Below are positions 6,898 to 18,563 of a DNA stretch of 41,690 nt, piece after piece. The notes beneath the pieces are model-generated. The model was not told the DNA's origin. It saw only the letters and a program-made list of their open reading frames with translations, and made no database searches. Origin of the DNA: a bacterium (lineage in GTDB: Bacteria > Fibrobacterota > Chitinivibrionia > Chitinivibrionales > Chitinivibrionaceae); the NCBI GenBank assembly GCA_020048285.1, contig JAIFMU010000013.1:1-41690 (forward strand), given 5' to 3'. How positions within the stretch are numbered: position 1 is the first letter of the stretch; each line of letters begins with the position of its first letter. A program made the translations under genes and the position numbers.

Positions 6898-8478
6898 TTA
6901 GATTACCATAGCCTTTATTTCAGAGCGAATCGATTGTAGATAATCGGTTCGCTCTTTTTGACTTGTTTCAATAAGTTCGCGTTCATTTTCAATTACATGT
7001 TTTTTTGCACGCAACTCGTCGATAACTTCAGTGAGCGTTTCAGCTACCGAGGTTGCAGTTTCCGCACCGAATTGATTGAGAAGCAGTGTTATTTTCTCGT
7101 AGAACAACCGTGCGTTCTGTTCTGTTGCACGAGCCAAGGATTCGTGAATGGCAATGCGCTTCGACTCTTTGGATCTCCATATTGACGGCGTGGTAAGTAG
7201 CGCGATCCCTTCAGCAAAAAGTGCCAATGGCACAGCCGGAAGAGCAATTGTAGTGACTCCGAAATCGTGAACTGTGCGATCGTGAATTCGTATCAGTGAA
7301 TCAACAGCCAACTGACCTGCACTACTCAAGAGTTCGCGTTCAAGCTGATGTTGCAATGGTTGTAGATCTGAACTCCGAAAACCTGTCAAATTGTTAATCT
7401 GTGCTCCCAACCGTTCTGACACCGCTCGAACAACAGACGACACCATTTCGTGAGAAACAACGACACTTTCCATGAGAATCGCAACTGCCCCCATTTTTTC
7501 AACGACTTCTGCAATTGCTAGATCCAACTGTTCAATTTTGCATGTCAGTGGCTCGAGTATTGCCGCAAGTCTACAAATTTCATTTTGAATCAGTGAAAGC
7601 AATTCATCCTTCGCCACCAACAACTTAGAACGAATCGCTTCAGCTAAAGAGAAATACTTTTCGCGTTGGAGGAAATCTAAGACTTCACTTTCGATTGCAT
7701 GAAGGCCACTTTCTTCACGAGAATCCTGTGCAATTTTTGCTGAAACTGGAAAAAATCTGCTCTCTACCAAGATATTAGCCTGAGACTGAATTGTTTTTTT
7801 GATAAATTGCGAGGTGACATCGAGTTCATCGTCAGTTAGCAAATCTGTTTTGTTGTACACAAAAAAGATTCGTGAAAGATGTGGAGTGATTTGTTTGATA
7901 AAATCAAGTTCGATCTGTGTTATCGGCAGATCGGCACTGAGTAGAAACAGAACTGCATCGCACTCTTTCAATAGCTCCACAGTAGCTTTGGTATTGTGAA
8001 TGTGAGTCGAACCGAACCCAGGCGTATCTATAATCGTAGTACCGTGCGAGAGCAGGGAACTAGGTGCAGTCAACAGAACTCGCTCTACACCCGAACTATT
8101 TTCAGGATTTGCTTCCTCTGTAACATACAGTTCGAGGGCTTTACCAATTTCAGAGGTACCAGAAAACCGTTTCTCATCAGCAGTTGCAAATTGAATGATC
8201 AGTTCAGACTCTGCGCCATAGCGAATCTCAGTAGGAATCGCTGTGAGTGGAAGAACTGACACAGGAAGAAGATCAATGCCAATAAGGCGGTTGATAAATG
8301 TTGATTTACCGCGATTGAACTGTCCGATCACAGCGATGTGCATCTCTCCTTGAGCCAAACGAGAGTGAACTGCCTGTAATGAATGCGCAACCGTTTCAAT
8401 TCCAAAAAGATCTTCTAACTCTTCACATAGCAAGATAAGTCGTTCGATAGTGCTATCTATTGAAATGTCATCAGCCAC
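6898..8478 (-). CDS. Dynamin-family large GTPase
   Basis: The 526-residue protein has a complete GTPase domain: G1 GQFNRGKST (52-60), a G2 threonine in LTAIPTEIRYG (about 79-87), G3 DTPGFG (151-156), G4 NKTD (209-212) and G5 VSAK. A long helical region follows (about 280-520) with a hydrophobic segment near FGVTTIALPAVPLALFAEGIA that could be the membrane-inserting paddle of bacterial dynamin-like proteins. Such proteins bind and remodel membranes, for example in membrane repair. The start is GTG at 8478, preceded by AAAGGAG. The stop abuts the stop of the ammonia-lyase gene with no gap, so the two genes converge tail to tail. It is divergent from the V-ATPase operon. Confidence 0.85.
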   Translation of the reverse strand: MADDISIDSTIERLILLCEELEDLFGIETVAHSLQAVHSRLAQGEMHIAVIGQFNRGKSTFINRLIGIDLLPVSVLPLTAIPTEIRYGAESELIIQFATADEKRFSGTSEIGKALELYVTEEANPENSSGVERVLLTAPSSLLSHGTTIIDTPGFGSTHIHNTKATVELLKECDAVLFLLSADLPITQIELDFIKQITPHLSRIFFVYNKTDLLTDDELDVTSQFIKKTIQSQANILVESRFFPVSAKIAQDSREESGLHAIESEVLDFLQREKYFSLAEAIRSKLLVAKDELLSLIQNEICRLAAILEPLTCKIEQLDLAIAEVVEKMGAVAILMESVVVSHEMVSSVVRAVSERLGAQINNLTGFRSSDLQPLQHQLERELLSSAGQLAVDSLIRIHDRTVHDFGVTTIALPAVPLALFAEGIALLTTPSIWRSKESKRIAIHESLARATEQNARLFYEKITLLLNQFGAETATSVAETLTEVIDELRAKKHVIENERELIETSQKERTDYLQSIRSEIKAMVI

Positions 8479-8633
8479 AATACACTCCTTTCAAAGATCA
8501 ATCAATATACATTCCACCGAATTTCATCATGAATTGGAAACACCTTTCAACATTGAACAACAAAAAAGTTGCGTTCAATCACAAACCATGTTACGCTTTG
8601 TGTATAGTTTCTTGGCGAAAGCGCCCAACTAAA

Positions 8634-8684
8634 GTGTAGATTTAGCTACAAGAGAACTGTTCTCAAACTCTAGCTAAATTACAC
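8634..8684. repeat. Nested inverted repeat in the GTPase / V-ATPase divergent region
   Basis: GTGTAGATTTAGCTA (8634-8648) is the near-perfect reverse complement of TAGCTAAATTACAC (8671-8684), with one bulged base. Between the arms lies a second palindrome, GAGAAC-T-GTTCTC (8652-8664). A smaller hairpin, GGCG-AAAG-CGCC, starts at 8614. No T-run follows, so an operator or mRNA leader structure is more likely than a terminator. The whole gap 8479-8810 otherwise holds only promoter-like sequence. Confidence 0.7.
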
Positions 8685-8724
8685 ACATGTTTTTAGCATT
8701 TATCCAACTATCTGATAATTATAT

Positions 8725-8753
8725 TTGATAGTCTTAAATTAAGCCGATGATAC
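8725..8753 (+). promoter_or_regulatory. Candidate promoter of the V-ATPase operon
   Basis: TTGATA (8725-8730) and TGATAC (8748-8753) are spaced by 17 bases, about 58 bases before the first gene. The -35 match is good and the -10 match is moderate. Confidence 0.4.
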
Positions 8754-8810
8754 GTACTAGTAATACTACTATTGGGGAATTAATACAACATTATGATCCC
8801 GGGAGGGCTG

Positions 8811-9416
8811 ATGGAAAGTAAGGTTTCACAAATCGCCGAGAAACTGCTCAAAGAGGGCGTGGAACAGGGCGAAACAGAAAAAAAGAAGATTGTTGACAGT
8901 GCTCGTGAAGAGGCTTCATCGATCCTATCTGCTGCAGAATCAAAAGCAGCTTCGATTATTCAGGAAGCCGAGGCGAAAGCTGCGGAACTGAAGAAAAACG
9001 CAGAGTCGGAGATAAAACTCTCTGGTGAGCAGGCAGTAAGTGCGCTCAAGCAGAAAATCACTGATCTCGTCATTACGGAAACCGTTGAAAAGAGCGCCAC
9101 TGGTTCTCTGGCAGATCCAAAAGTTATGGGCGAGTATATTAATACGGCGCTTCAAAATTGGAAAGGTGAAGCGTCTTCAGTGGAAGTTCTTCTCCCTGAG
9201 GCTTCTCGTGCTTCAATGGAATCTGCACTTTCGGCGGCAGTCCAGAACACACTCTTTAATCAGGTAAAACTGACATTCTCGAAAGCGGTAAAAGGCGGTT
9301 TTCAGATTGCCCCAACGGGAAGTTCGTACAAGATCACTATGTCCGATGAAGATTTCTCTGGGTTTTTCAAAGAGTATCTCCGCCCACGTGTACGTTCAAT
9401 CCTGTTTGGTGAGTAA
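8811..9416 (+). CDS. atpE: V-type ATPase subunit E (peripheral stalk)
   Basis: The 201-residue protein begins MESKVSQIAEKLLKEG. Residues about 15-85 are an Ala/Glu/Lys-rich helix with heptad character, typical of the E stalk helix, followed by a compact C-terminal domain that binds the catalytic head. I chose ATG at 8811 because GGGAGG lies just upstream; the in-frame ATG at 8793 would put that Shine-Dalgarno sequence inside the gene. It is the first gene of the seven-gene operon and is separated from the next by three bases. Confidence 0.9.
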   Translation: MESKVSQIAEKLLKEGVEQGETEKKKIVDSAREEASSILSAAESKAASIIQEAEAKAAELKKNAESEIKLSGEQAVSALKQKITDLVITETVEKSATGSLADPKVMGEYINTALQNWKGEASSVEVLLPEASRASMESALSAAVQNTLFNQVKLTFSKAVKGGFQIAPTGSSYKITMSDEDFSGFFKEYLRPRVRSILFGE

Positions 9417-9419
9417 CTT

Positions 9420-10226
9420 ATGGCTCAATACTACTACCTTGTAGCGGGCCTTCCTGACATTCTTCAGGGAATACCGAAAAAGGGATTGCTCTACGATCAG
9501 GTTATCGATGAGATCAACGATGAATTAACAGAACAGGATCGTACGCTTCTCGAATTGATACGCTATCGATTCGACTGCGACAATCTTGCGTCAATCCTCG
9601 AAGGAAAGTCTGACTTTGACAATCGAGGAGTGTTCAATCGCCTTGAATTGGAACAGGAGATCAGTTCTCCCGATGAAGTGCCGGCATTTATGCAAGAGTT
9701 TTTGGAGTACAAAAAAGAGGGAAAAGAGTTTTTCCCTGGTCTTGGACTGAAAGAACAAATTCTTGTTGGATATTACGGCACTCTTCTTGAAAATGAAAAC
9801 CAGTTCGTTCAGGAATGGGCATCGTTTGAACTCGACTTACTCAATCTCATTGCAGCGAGAAGCGCAAAAGGATTGGGATTGTCGCCTGAAAAAAGTGTAA
9901 TCCCACTGAATGACAATGCAGAGAAATTTGCAAAGAGCAGTGCTGCTGATTTTGGAGTTTCCGGCCATATCAATTGGTTGGATGCAGTTCTTTCAAATTT
10001 CAGCACACCGAAAAAACTCGAAATGGCAATTGATACGATTCGTTGGCAAAAAGCCGATGAACTGTGCGATGGGTGTTGGTTTGGCGTCGAAGAGGTTCTC
10101 GCGTTTACGGTGAAATTTAATACCGTAGCTCGCTGGATGCAACTCGATCCTGAAACTGGTCTAACCAGACTGAATGACCTGCTTCAGAGCATGAAATCAA
10201 TGGCTTCAAAACAAAACAGTAACTAA
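9420..10226 (+). CDS. DUF2764 protein of the V-type ATPase operon
   Basis: This 268-residue soluble protein starts MAQYYYLVAGLPDIL and is rich in acidic and aromatic residues. Proteins of this type (DUF2764) are found between subunits E and A in bacterial V-ATPase operons of Bacteroidetes, spirochaetes and chlamydiae. No subunit C gene is present in this operon. The position and the largely helical composition make it a plausible stand-in for subunit C, which bridges the rotor to the membrane ring; that role is inference. It lies 3 bases after subunit E and 17 before subunit A. Confidence 0.8.
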   Translation: MAQYYYLVAGLPDILQGIPKKGLLYDQVIDEINDELTEQDRTLLELIRYRFDCDNLASILEGKSDFDNRGVFNRLELEQEISSPDEVPAFMQEFLEYKKEGKEFFPGLGLKEQILVGYYGTLLENENQFVQEWASFELDLLNLIAARSAKGLGLSPEKSVIPLNDNAEKFAKSSAADFGVSGHINWLDAVLSNFSTPKKLEMAIDTIRWQKADELCDGCWFGVEEVLAFTVKFNTVARWMQLDPETGLTRLNDLLQSMKSMASKQNSN

Positions 10227-10243
10227 CTGGAGGCAGACTGATA

Positions 10244-12076
10244 ATGAGCACGAAGGGTAAAGTTATCGGGGTTGTTGCCAACATGGTAACCCTCAAAGTA
10301 GATGGCCCAGTCGGACAAAACGAGATCTGTTTTATCGATCTCAAGGGCGAAAAGCTCATGGCCGAGGTTATCAAAATCACTGGTGATGCGGTGGCGGTGC
10401 AGGTATTTGAAAGTACCCGTGGTCTGTATGTCGGCTGTGAAGCGACATTTGAAGATCGCATGCTCGAAGTAACACTCGGGCCGGGAATGCTTTCGAAAAT
10501 TTACGATGGTCTTCAAAATGACCTCGAAAAAATGGAAGGTGTTTTCCTTAAACGCGGAGACTACACATACGCCCTTGATGCAGACAAAAAATGGGATTTT
10601 AAACCATTTGTTGCTGTGGGCGATGAAATTGAATCAGGCGCATGGCTCGGTGAAGTATTGGAAGGCTGGCTTCCTCACCGTATTATGGCTCCGTTCAATC
10701 TCAAAGGAACAGCAAAAGTAACTTCAATTGTCGCTGAAGGATCATATCTTTCATCTGATACAATTGCCGTTATTACTACCGCAGACGGCGAATCACTTTC
10801 TCTCACGATGGAAATGAAATGGCCGGTCAAAAAAGAGATTCGTGCGTACAAGCACAAGCCACGTCCGTTCAAACTGTTTGAAACGGGTGTTCGCACGCTT
10901 GATACACTGAATCCCATTGCCGAAGGCGGTACAGGATTTACTCCCGGTCCATTCGGAGCGGGAAAAACGGTTCTTCAGCACGCGTTGGCAAAAAATGCGG
11001 AAGCTGATATTATCGTGATGGTTGCCTGTGGTGAGCGCGCAAACGAAGTTGTGGAAATTTTCCACGAGTTCCCAGAACTGATCGACCCGCGCAGCGGACG
11101 TACCCTTATGGAACGTACCGTTATTATTGCGAACACGTCGAACATGCCTGTTGCAGCGCGTGAAGCATCAGTCTATACAGGAATGACAATTGCAGAGTAC
11201 TATCGTTCAATGGGCTTGAAAGTACTGCTTCTCGCGGACTCCACTTCACGTTGGGCGCAGGCTCTTCGCGAAATGTCAAACCGCATGGAAGAACTTCCTG
11301 GCCAAGATGCGTTCCCCATGGACCTTTCGGCGATTATCGCGAACTTCTATTCGCGAGCCGGATTTGTGGAACTGAACAACGGTAAAACCGGATCAATTAC
11401 CTTCCTCGGATCAGTATCACCAGCAGGTGGTAACTTGAAAGAGCCTGTGACCGAATCGACCCAAAAAGCGTCTCGCTGTTTCTACTCTCTCGACCAGGGA
11501 CGAGCGGACAGTAAACGCTATCCGTCGATTCATCCGCTTGATTCGTACTCGAAGTACTCTGAATATCCTGAAGTAATGGAGTATCTCAACAGCCGTCTTC
11601 AGCCAAACTGGTCGGATATGATTGTTGAAATGAAAGACATTTTGCTTCGCGGTAAAGAGGCGAAGGATCAGATCAACATTCTCGGTGATGACTCTGTTCC
11701 CGTTGAATACCACGTGATCTACAACAAATCAGAAGTAATTGACAGTTCGATTCTTCAGCAGGATGCGTTCGACGCAATCGACTCTTCCTGCCCGATGGAA
11801 CGTCAGCAGTACATGACTAATATCGTTATGGACATCTGCGGTCACTCTTTTGATTTCAGCGGATACGAAGAGATCGGCGGCTATTTCAGAAAGATCAACA
11901 ATATTATCCGCCAGATGAACTATCAGGAATTTAAGAGCGAGAAATTCCTCTCACTCGAAAAAGAACTGGCAGCGCTGGTAGATGAGAAAAAAATTGATCT
12001 TACTGCAGCAGAACGCAGAGCAGACGAACTTCTTGAACTTGTTGAAGAGCGTTCAGCAGAAAGGGTTGCTCAGTAA
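10244..12076 (+). CDS. atpA: V-type ATPase catalytic subunit A
   Basis: This 610-residue protein is the ATP-hydrolysing or synthesising subunit of the V1 head. The N-terminal beta-barrel begins KGKVIGVVANMVTLKVDG. The bulge or non-homologous domain that distinguishes A from F-type beta lies at about 110-190. The P-loop is GPFGAGKT at 235-242, followed by CGERANEVVE with the catalytic Glu, and LADSTSRWAQALREMSNRM (Walker B and switch region). The C-terminal helical domain reaches residue 610. Length and motifs are complete. GGAGG lies upstream. Its TAA overlaps the ATG of subunit B by one base (TAATG), consistent with the 1:1 assembly of A and B. Confidence 0.97.
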   Translation: MSTKGKVIGVVANMVTLKVDGPVGQNEICFIDLKGEKLMAEVIKITGDAVAVQVFESTRGLYVGCEATFEDRMLEVTLGPGMLSKIYDGLQNDLEKMEGVFLKRGDYTYALDADKKWDFKPFVAVGDEIESGAWLGEVLEGWLPHRIMAPFNLKGTAKVTSIVAEGSYLSSDTIAVITTADGESLSLTMEMKWPVKKEIRAYKHKPRPFKLFETGVRTLDTLNPIAEGGTGFTPGPFGAGKTVLQHALAKNAEADIIVMVACGERANEVVEIFHEFPELIDPRSGRTLMERTVIIANTSNMPVAAREASVYTGMTIAEYYRSMGLKVLLLADSTSRWAQALREMSNRMEELPGQDAFPMDLSAIIANFYSRAGFVELNNGKTGSITFLGSVSPAGGNLKEPVTESTQKASRCFYSLDQGRADSKRYPSIHPLDSYSKYSEYPEVMEYLNSRLQPNWSDMIVEMKDILLRGKEAKDQINILGDDSVPVEYHVIYNKSEVIDSSILQQDAFDAIDSSCPMERQQYMTNIVMDICGHSFDFSGYEEIGGYFRKINNIIRQMNYQEFKSEKFLSLEKELAALVDEKKIDLTAAERRADELLELVEERSAERVAQ

Positions 12077-13398
12077 TGAATACAAAAGCGTTTCAAAAGA
12101 TCTATACGAAAATTGAAAATATCACCAAAGCAACCTGCACTATCCATGCGGAAGGTGTAGCAAACGAAGAGATGGCATACGTTGATGGACGTCCAGCTCA
12201 GGTGGTAAAAATCAAAGGGAAAGAAGTGACTCTTCAGGTTTTCACCGGTACTGCCGGTATCAAAACCAATTCGGAAGTTGTTTTTACCGGCAAAGCGCCG
12301 ACGATCAAACTTTCCGACGATCTTCGCGGTCGTTTCTTCAATGCCTATGGTGATCCTATTGACGGCGGTGCCCCTGTCGAGGGTCGCGAAGTTGAAATTG
12401 GTGGCCCATCGGTTAATCCGGTTCGCCGTCAACAGCCTTCGCAGTTCATCCCGACCGGTATTGCTGGTATCGACTTGAACAATACGCTCGTGACTGGTCA
12501 GAAGATTCCGTTCTTTGCAGACCCGGATCAGCCGTTCAACCAGGTTATGGCCGACGTGGCACTTCGCGCAGAAGCGGATATGATTATCCTTGGTGGTATG
12601 GGACTGTCAAATGATGACTATCTCTACTACAAAGCGCGCTTTGACAACGCCGGTGCTCTCGACCGCATTATCAGTTTTATTAATACAACTGACGATGCTC
12701 CAGTTGAACGCCTTCTTGTTCCTGACATGGCGCTCACCACGGCAGAGTACTTTGCGGTGGAAAAACAGATGAAAGTTCTCGTGCTCCTTACGGATGTGAC
12801 ACTCTATGCCGATGCATTGGCGATCGTATCAAACCGTATGGACCAGATTCCTTCTAAGGACTCTATGCCGGGATCACTCTATTCAGACCTTGCGAAGATT
12901 TACGAAAAAGCGGTACAGTTCCCCGATGGCGGTTCAATTACCATTATCGCGGTAACAACCCTTTCCGGTGGAGATATTACCCATGCGATTCCGGATAACA
13001 CCGGGTATATCACAGAAGGTCAGCTCTATCTTCGTCGCGACTCTGACATTGGTAAGGTAATTGTCGATCCATTCCGTTCGCTCTCTCGCTTAAAACAGCT
13101 CGTTATTGGTAAGGTAACACGCGAAGACCATCCGCAAGTAATGAACACCTGTGTTCGTCTCTATGCTGATGCAGCTAACGCAAAAACCAAACAGGAAAAT
13201 GGATTTGACCTATCCGACTACGACGAACGCTGTATTTCCTATGCATCAGAGTATGCAAGAGAACTTTTGGCAATCGATATCGACATTAACGCGGTCAAAA
13301 TGCTTGATACCGCATGGGACATCCTCGGTAAATATTTCAAACCTGAAGAAGTGGGTATGAAACAGTCGCTGATGGATACATACTGGAAAGGCAACTAA
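12076..13398 (+). CDS. atpB: V-type ATPase regulatory subunit B
   Basis: The 440-residue protein has the fold of subunit A but lacks a P-loop: the corresponding stretch reads GQKIPFFADPDQPFNQV, as expected for the non-catalytic subunit B. Other family marks are SDDLRGRFFNAYGDPIDGG near the start, VLVLLTDVTLYADALAIVSNRMDQIPSKDSMPGSLYSDL in the middle (given as the span at about residues 234-272), and DITHAIPDNTGYITEGQLYL. It alternates with A in the hexameric head and contributes the arginine finger region. It overlaps A by one base and is followed 11 bases later by subunit D. Confidence 0.96.
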   Translation: MNTKAFQKIYTKIENITKATCTIHAEGVANEEMAYVDGRPAQVVKIKGKEVTLQVFTGTAGIKTNSEVVFTGKAPTIKLSDDLRGRFFNAYGDPIDGGAPVEGREVEIGGPSVNPVRRQQPSQFIPTGIAGIDLNNTLVTGQKIPFFADPDQPFNQVMADVALRAEADMIILGGMGLSNDDYLYYKARFDNAGALDRIISFINTTDDAPVERLLVPDMALTTAEYFAVEKQMKVLVLLTDVTLYADALAIVSNRMDQIPSKDSMPGSLYSDLAKIYEKAVQFPDGGSITIIAVTTLSGGDITHAIPDNTGYITEGQLYLRRDSDIGKVIVDPFRSLSRLKQLVIGKVTREDHPQVMNTCVRLYADAANAKTKQENGFDLSDYDERCISYASEYARELLAIDIDINAVKMLDTAWDILGKYFKPEEVGMKQSLMDTYWKGN

Positions 13399-13409
13399 GG
13401 CAGGCAATT

Positions 13410-14008
13410 GTGGCACTGAAATTTCAGTTTAACAAAACTGCTCTGCAGAAGCTGAAAAAGGATCTTAAGATTCGAGAAAAAGCTCTGCCGACCCTTAAAG
13501 CAAAGGAGACAGCTCTTCGCCTTGAGGTGAAAAAAGCACGGGATGAGCTCAAAGCTTCCCGTGAACTTTTCGCTCAGCACAAGACGAACATGAGCGAGTT
13601 TGATCTTCTCTGGGGAGAATTCCCCGAAGATTTGCTTCAGGTTGGTGACGTGCTGCTTCATTTCAGAAAAATAGCCGGGGTTAAAATCCCCGTATTGGAA
13701 GATGTGAAGTTTACTTTTGGAAGAGATTCGCTCTTTGGCCTCCCCGCGTGGTCGGCTACGGGCGTTGAACTTTTGAAAGAATCGTCGACTCTTGAGATTC
13801 AGATTTCCATTGCGGAACAGAAACTCGCCGTTCTTGAGTATGCCCGGAAAAAAACGACTCAGAAAGTGAACCTCTATGAAAAGGTTCAGATTCCTGAGTA
13901 CAACCAGGCGATTCTCAAAATTAAACGGTTCATGGAAGACCAGGCGAATCTGGAGAAATCATCCCAGAAGATCCTGAAAAACAAACTGGCAGCAGCGGAG
14001 GTAGCAGC

Positions 14009-14012
<4 letters not shown>
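13410..14012 (+). CDS. atpD: V-type ATPase subunit D (central rotor shaft)
   Basis: This 200-residue protein is dominated by two long helices, N-terminal (LKFQFNKTALQKLKKDLKI onwards to about residue 60) and C-terminal (about 130-195), which form the coiled-coil rotor shaft inside the A3B3 head. The start is GTG at 13410, preceded by AAGGCAGG. Its TGA overlaps the ATG of subunit I (ATGA at 14009-14012). No subunit F, which normally caps D, is encoded in the operon. Confidence 0.9.
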
Positions 14013-16376
<2,364 letters not shown>

Positions 16377-16399
16377 TTGACTTCCAAATATGCAAACGA

Positions 16400-16430
16400 A
16401 GGCGTTTCCCCATGGGAGACGCCTTTTTTT
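16400..16430 (+). terminator. Rho-independent terminator of the V-ATPase operon
   Basis: An 11-base-pair stem (AGGCGTTTCCC, 16400-16410, against GGGAGACGCCT, 16414-16424, with one G-T pair) has a 3-base loop and is followed by a run of T. Confidence 0.95.
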
Positions 16431-16435
16431 GTTCA

Positions 16436-16464
16436 TTGCATTCTAATCTGAACCGTGATATACT
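16436..16464 (+). promoter_or_regulatory. Sigma-70-type promoter of the beta-barrel gene
   Basis: TTGCAT (16436-16441) and TATACT (16459-16464) are separated by exactly 17 bases, 31 bases before the ATG at 16495. AGGGGGG serves as the ribosome binding site. Confidence 0.6.
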
Positions 16465-16494
16465 CAGTTTAATCGAAAGAGTAAGGGGGGTACC

Positions 16495-17373
16495 ATGAAA
16501 GGAATCAGTAGTGCAATTCTATGTACAACAGCAATGCTTATTGCAAATGAAGCAGATGACAGTTTGCAAAACTGGCAATGGGAAGGTCTTCACGCAATTA
16601 AATTCAATATCAAGGGAAGCGGGGTCGCTGAAGTTGACTCATCGGGAACAATTCAACAGCACCAAATTGATTTGTATTGTCAATTGCCAATACATATGGG
16701 CGAGAAGAATTACTTCGGAACAGGATTCATCTATCGCGGAACCATTCCCAACTTAGAAAGCGCGGGCGTTCTCTTTGATCCATCAATAGGGAACATGGGG
16801 CAATTCGTATTTGCCTATAACCGCACGTTTACGCCGAAATGGTCACTCTACGCTGAATACAACGGTGGAGTTTCCGGTGTGTGGAAAGATCCGGCATTTT
16901 CAAATTCTCATATGGCGTTTACCTATGGAACGTATAAACATTCTCCGCGATCACTATTCCGATTTGGTGGCGGTTTTGCCCACTCCTTTGGCGGATTGAC
17001 TATCCTGCCTATTCTCGGAGCATCATTTGGATTGACCGACCGCGTTGCTTTGGACATTCTTCTTCCAACCCACGCAAGCCTTCGCTATCGCATAAACAAT
17101 CGTTTTGAAATGGGAACGCGACTCAACTATCACTCAGGGGGAATGGGTTTTCGCGACTCAATTTCTGAAAACCCATTGTCATACAGTTGGTCACACTTTA
17201 CCGGATGTGGCTATACCGACATGAGACTCCACAAAAACATCATTCTTCGACTTGAAGGAGGTGCGGAACTGGCGCGTTCGATAACGATTAAGGATGAAAA
17301 TCACAACGAAATTCTTTCTACAACCGTTGAAAATGCTCCCTATATAGCAGGATCGATTCGACTCCAGATATAA
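16495..17373 (+). CDS. Predicted outer-membrane beta-barrel protein
   Basis: This 292-residue protein has a short hydrophobic N-terminus (ISSAILCTTAMLIANEA) that can act as a signal peptide. The rest has alternating polar and aromatic strands with Gly-rich turns (FGTGFIYRGTIPN, WSLYAEYNGGVSG, LFRFGGGFAHSFGG, MGTRLNYHSGG) and ends in an amphipathic strand, ITGSIRLQI-like, with a hydrophobic last residue, as in outer membrane barrels. It resembles the type of proteins annotated as DUF6268-like transporters or porins, but I cannot name it. It has its own promoter and is monocistronic, with a weak hairpin (17386-17405) after it. Confidence 0.65.
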   Translation: MKGISSAILCTTAMLIANEADDSLQNWQWEGLHAIKFNIKGSGVAEVDSSGTIQQHQIDLYCQLPIHMGEKNYFGTGFIYRGTIPNLESAGVLFDPSIGNMGQFVFAYNRTFTPKWSLYAEYNGGVSGVWKDPAFSNSHMAFTYGTYKHSPRSLFRFGGGFAHSFGGLTILPILGASFGLTDRVALDILLPTHASLRYRINNRFEMGTRLNYHSGGMGFRDSISENPLSYSWSHFTGCGYTDMRLHKNIILRLEGGAELARSITIKDENHNEILSTTVENAPYIAGSIRLQI

Positions 17374-17465
17374 GAACTAATGGTGGCAGTTCCCTCATGA
17401 ACTGCGGCAAATGTATTTTACGACATAATGTTTGTTTATTTTTTTCAACCTGTGAGGAAACGATA

Positions 17466-18551
17466 ATGGCTAAGTACAGCGTTATGGTAATCGGTCTTGG
17501 TAAACGTGGTGGACACCACGTACAGCATTTTAATGCACATCCTGATTTCGAAGTGGTTGCAGTATGCGATCTCAATACTGAAGTTATGGGAAATCTTATC
17601 AAAGAGCAGAAAATCGAAGGCGTAAAATTCGGAACAGATGCTCGTGCACTTGCTCTCGAAGTAAAACCTGACGTTCTTGCGTTCATGACCCTTCCAAATC
17701 TTCGTCTTCCTTTCGTAAAACTCGCTGTTGAATGCGGTGCAAAAATGGTGGCTTTCGAAAAACCAGTTGCGCTTACTTCTGAAGAAGGTTTTGAAATCAA
17801 AAAAATCGTTGAAGAGTCTGGCATCAAAGCGATTCTTTCATACCAGCACCGTTATGGTGTTCACTACCAGGCAGTAAAAGACGTTATCGATTCAGGTGAA
17901 ATCGGTGAAGTTACCGACGTGTACGCGAACGCAATGGGTTGGCCTGCTCACATGATCGAACACATGCTTCACTATTCGCGTTGGTACGCGGGTAATCCTA
18001 AAGCTGTATGGGCAATCGGAAACTCTGCTGGTAAGAACAAACTTACCGCTCCAGACCGTCACAACTCACCTGACTACACCGCTGGTATCGTTTGTTTCGA
18101 CAACGGTGTTCACGGAACATACGAAGTTGGCGCGGGCGCTCCTGACGTTAAACACGTTGGTAAATGGTTCGGTAAAAACCGTATCGGCGTAAAAGGAACC
18201 AAAGGATACGCGGAAGCGTACACCAATGGCGGATACAAAGTTGTTTCAGCAAATGGCGTTAAAGAAGATTTCTCTGGAGCAATGGATTATCATAAAGACA
18301 TGCCTGGTTACATCCAGGATATGGCTGACGATCTCGATGGCAAAAAAGAGCATCCATGTGGTTTTGTAAATGCGTATGAAAATTTCGAAATCTCTATGGC
18401 ACTCTACCAGTCTGGTATCAAAGGCGGACAGGTTGCACTTCCATTGACAGAATCAATGAACGAAGTCGCAGTTCTTAAAGCAGTACTTCCAAACAATCCC
18501 GTTCTTCCTTCTTTCGAACACGAAGAAACTAAGAAAGAATTCAAACTCTAA
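17466..18551 (+). CDS. Gfo/Idh/MocA-family NAD(P)-dependent oxidoreductase
   Basis: The 361-residue protein has an N-terminal Rossmann fold with GLGKRG (10-15) for NAD(P) binding and an acidic residue at the end of strand 2 (VVAVCDLN, Asp35). The family's EKP motif is at 98-100, with Lys99 as the catalytic lysine. The C-terminal alpha/beta domain carries GWPAHMIEHMLHYSRW with the expected histidines. Family members oxidise or reduce sugars, inositols and amino sugars. ATG 17466 is preceded by GAGGAAA; the upstream ATG at 17397 has no such site. nagB follows after 12 bases, so an amino-sugar or N-acetylglucosamine substrate is likely. The gene uses a strongly biased codon set, suggesting high expression. 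Confidence 0.9.
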   Translation: MAKYSVMVIGLGKRGGHHVQHFNAHPDFEVVAVCDLNTEVMGNLIKEQKIEGVKFGTDARALALEVKPDVLAFMTLPNLRLPFVKLAVECGAKMVAFEKPVALTSEEGFEIKKIVEESGIKAILSYQHRYGVHYQAVKDVIDSGEIGEVTDVYANAMGWPAHMIEHMLHYSRWYAGNPKAVWAIGNSAGKNKLTAPDRHNSPDYTAGIVCFDNGVHGTYEVGAGAPDVKHVGKWFGKNRIGVKGTKGYAEAYTNGGYKVVSANGVKEDFSGAMDYHKDMPGYIQDMADDLDGKKEHPCGFVNAYENFEISMALYQSGIKGGQVALPLTESMNEVAVLKAVLPNNPVLPSFEHEETKKEFKL

Positions 18552-18563
18552 GGGATTATTAAA

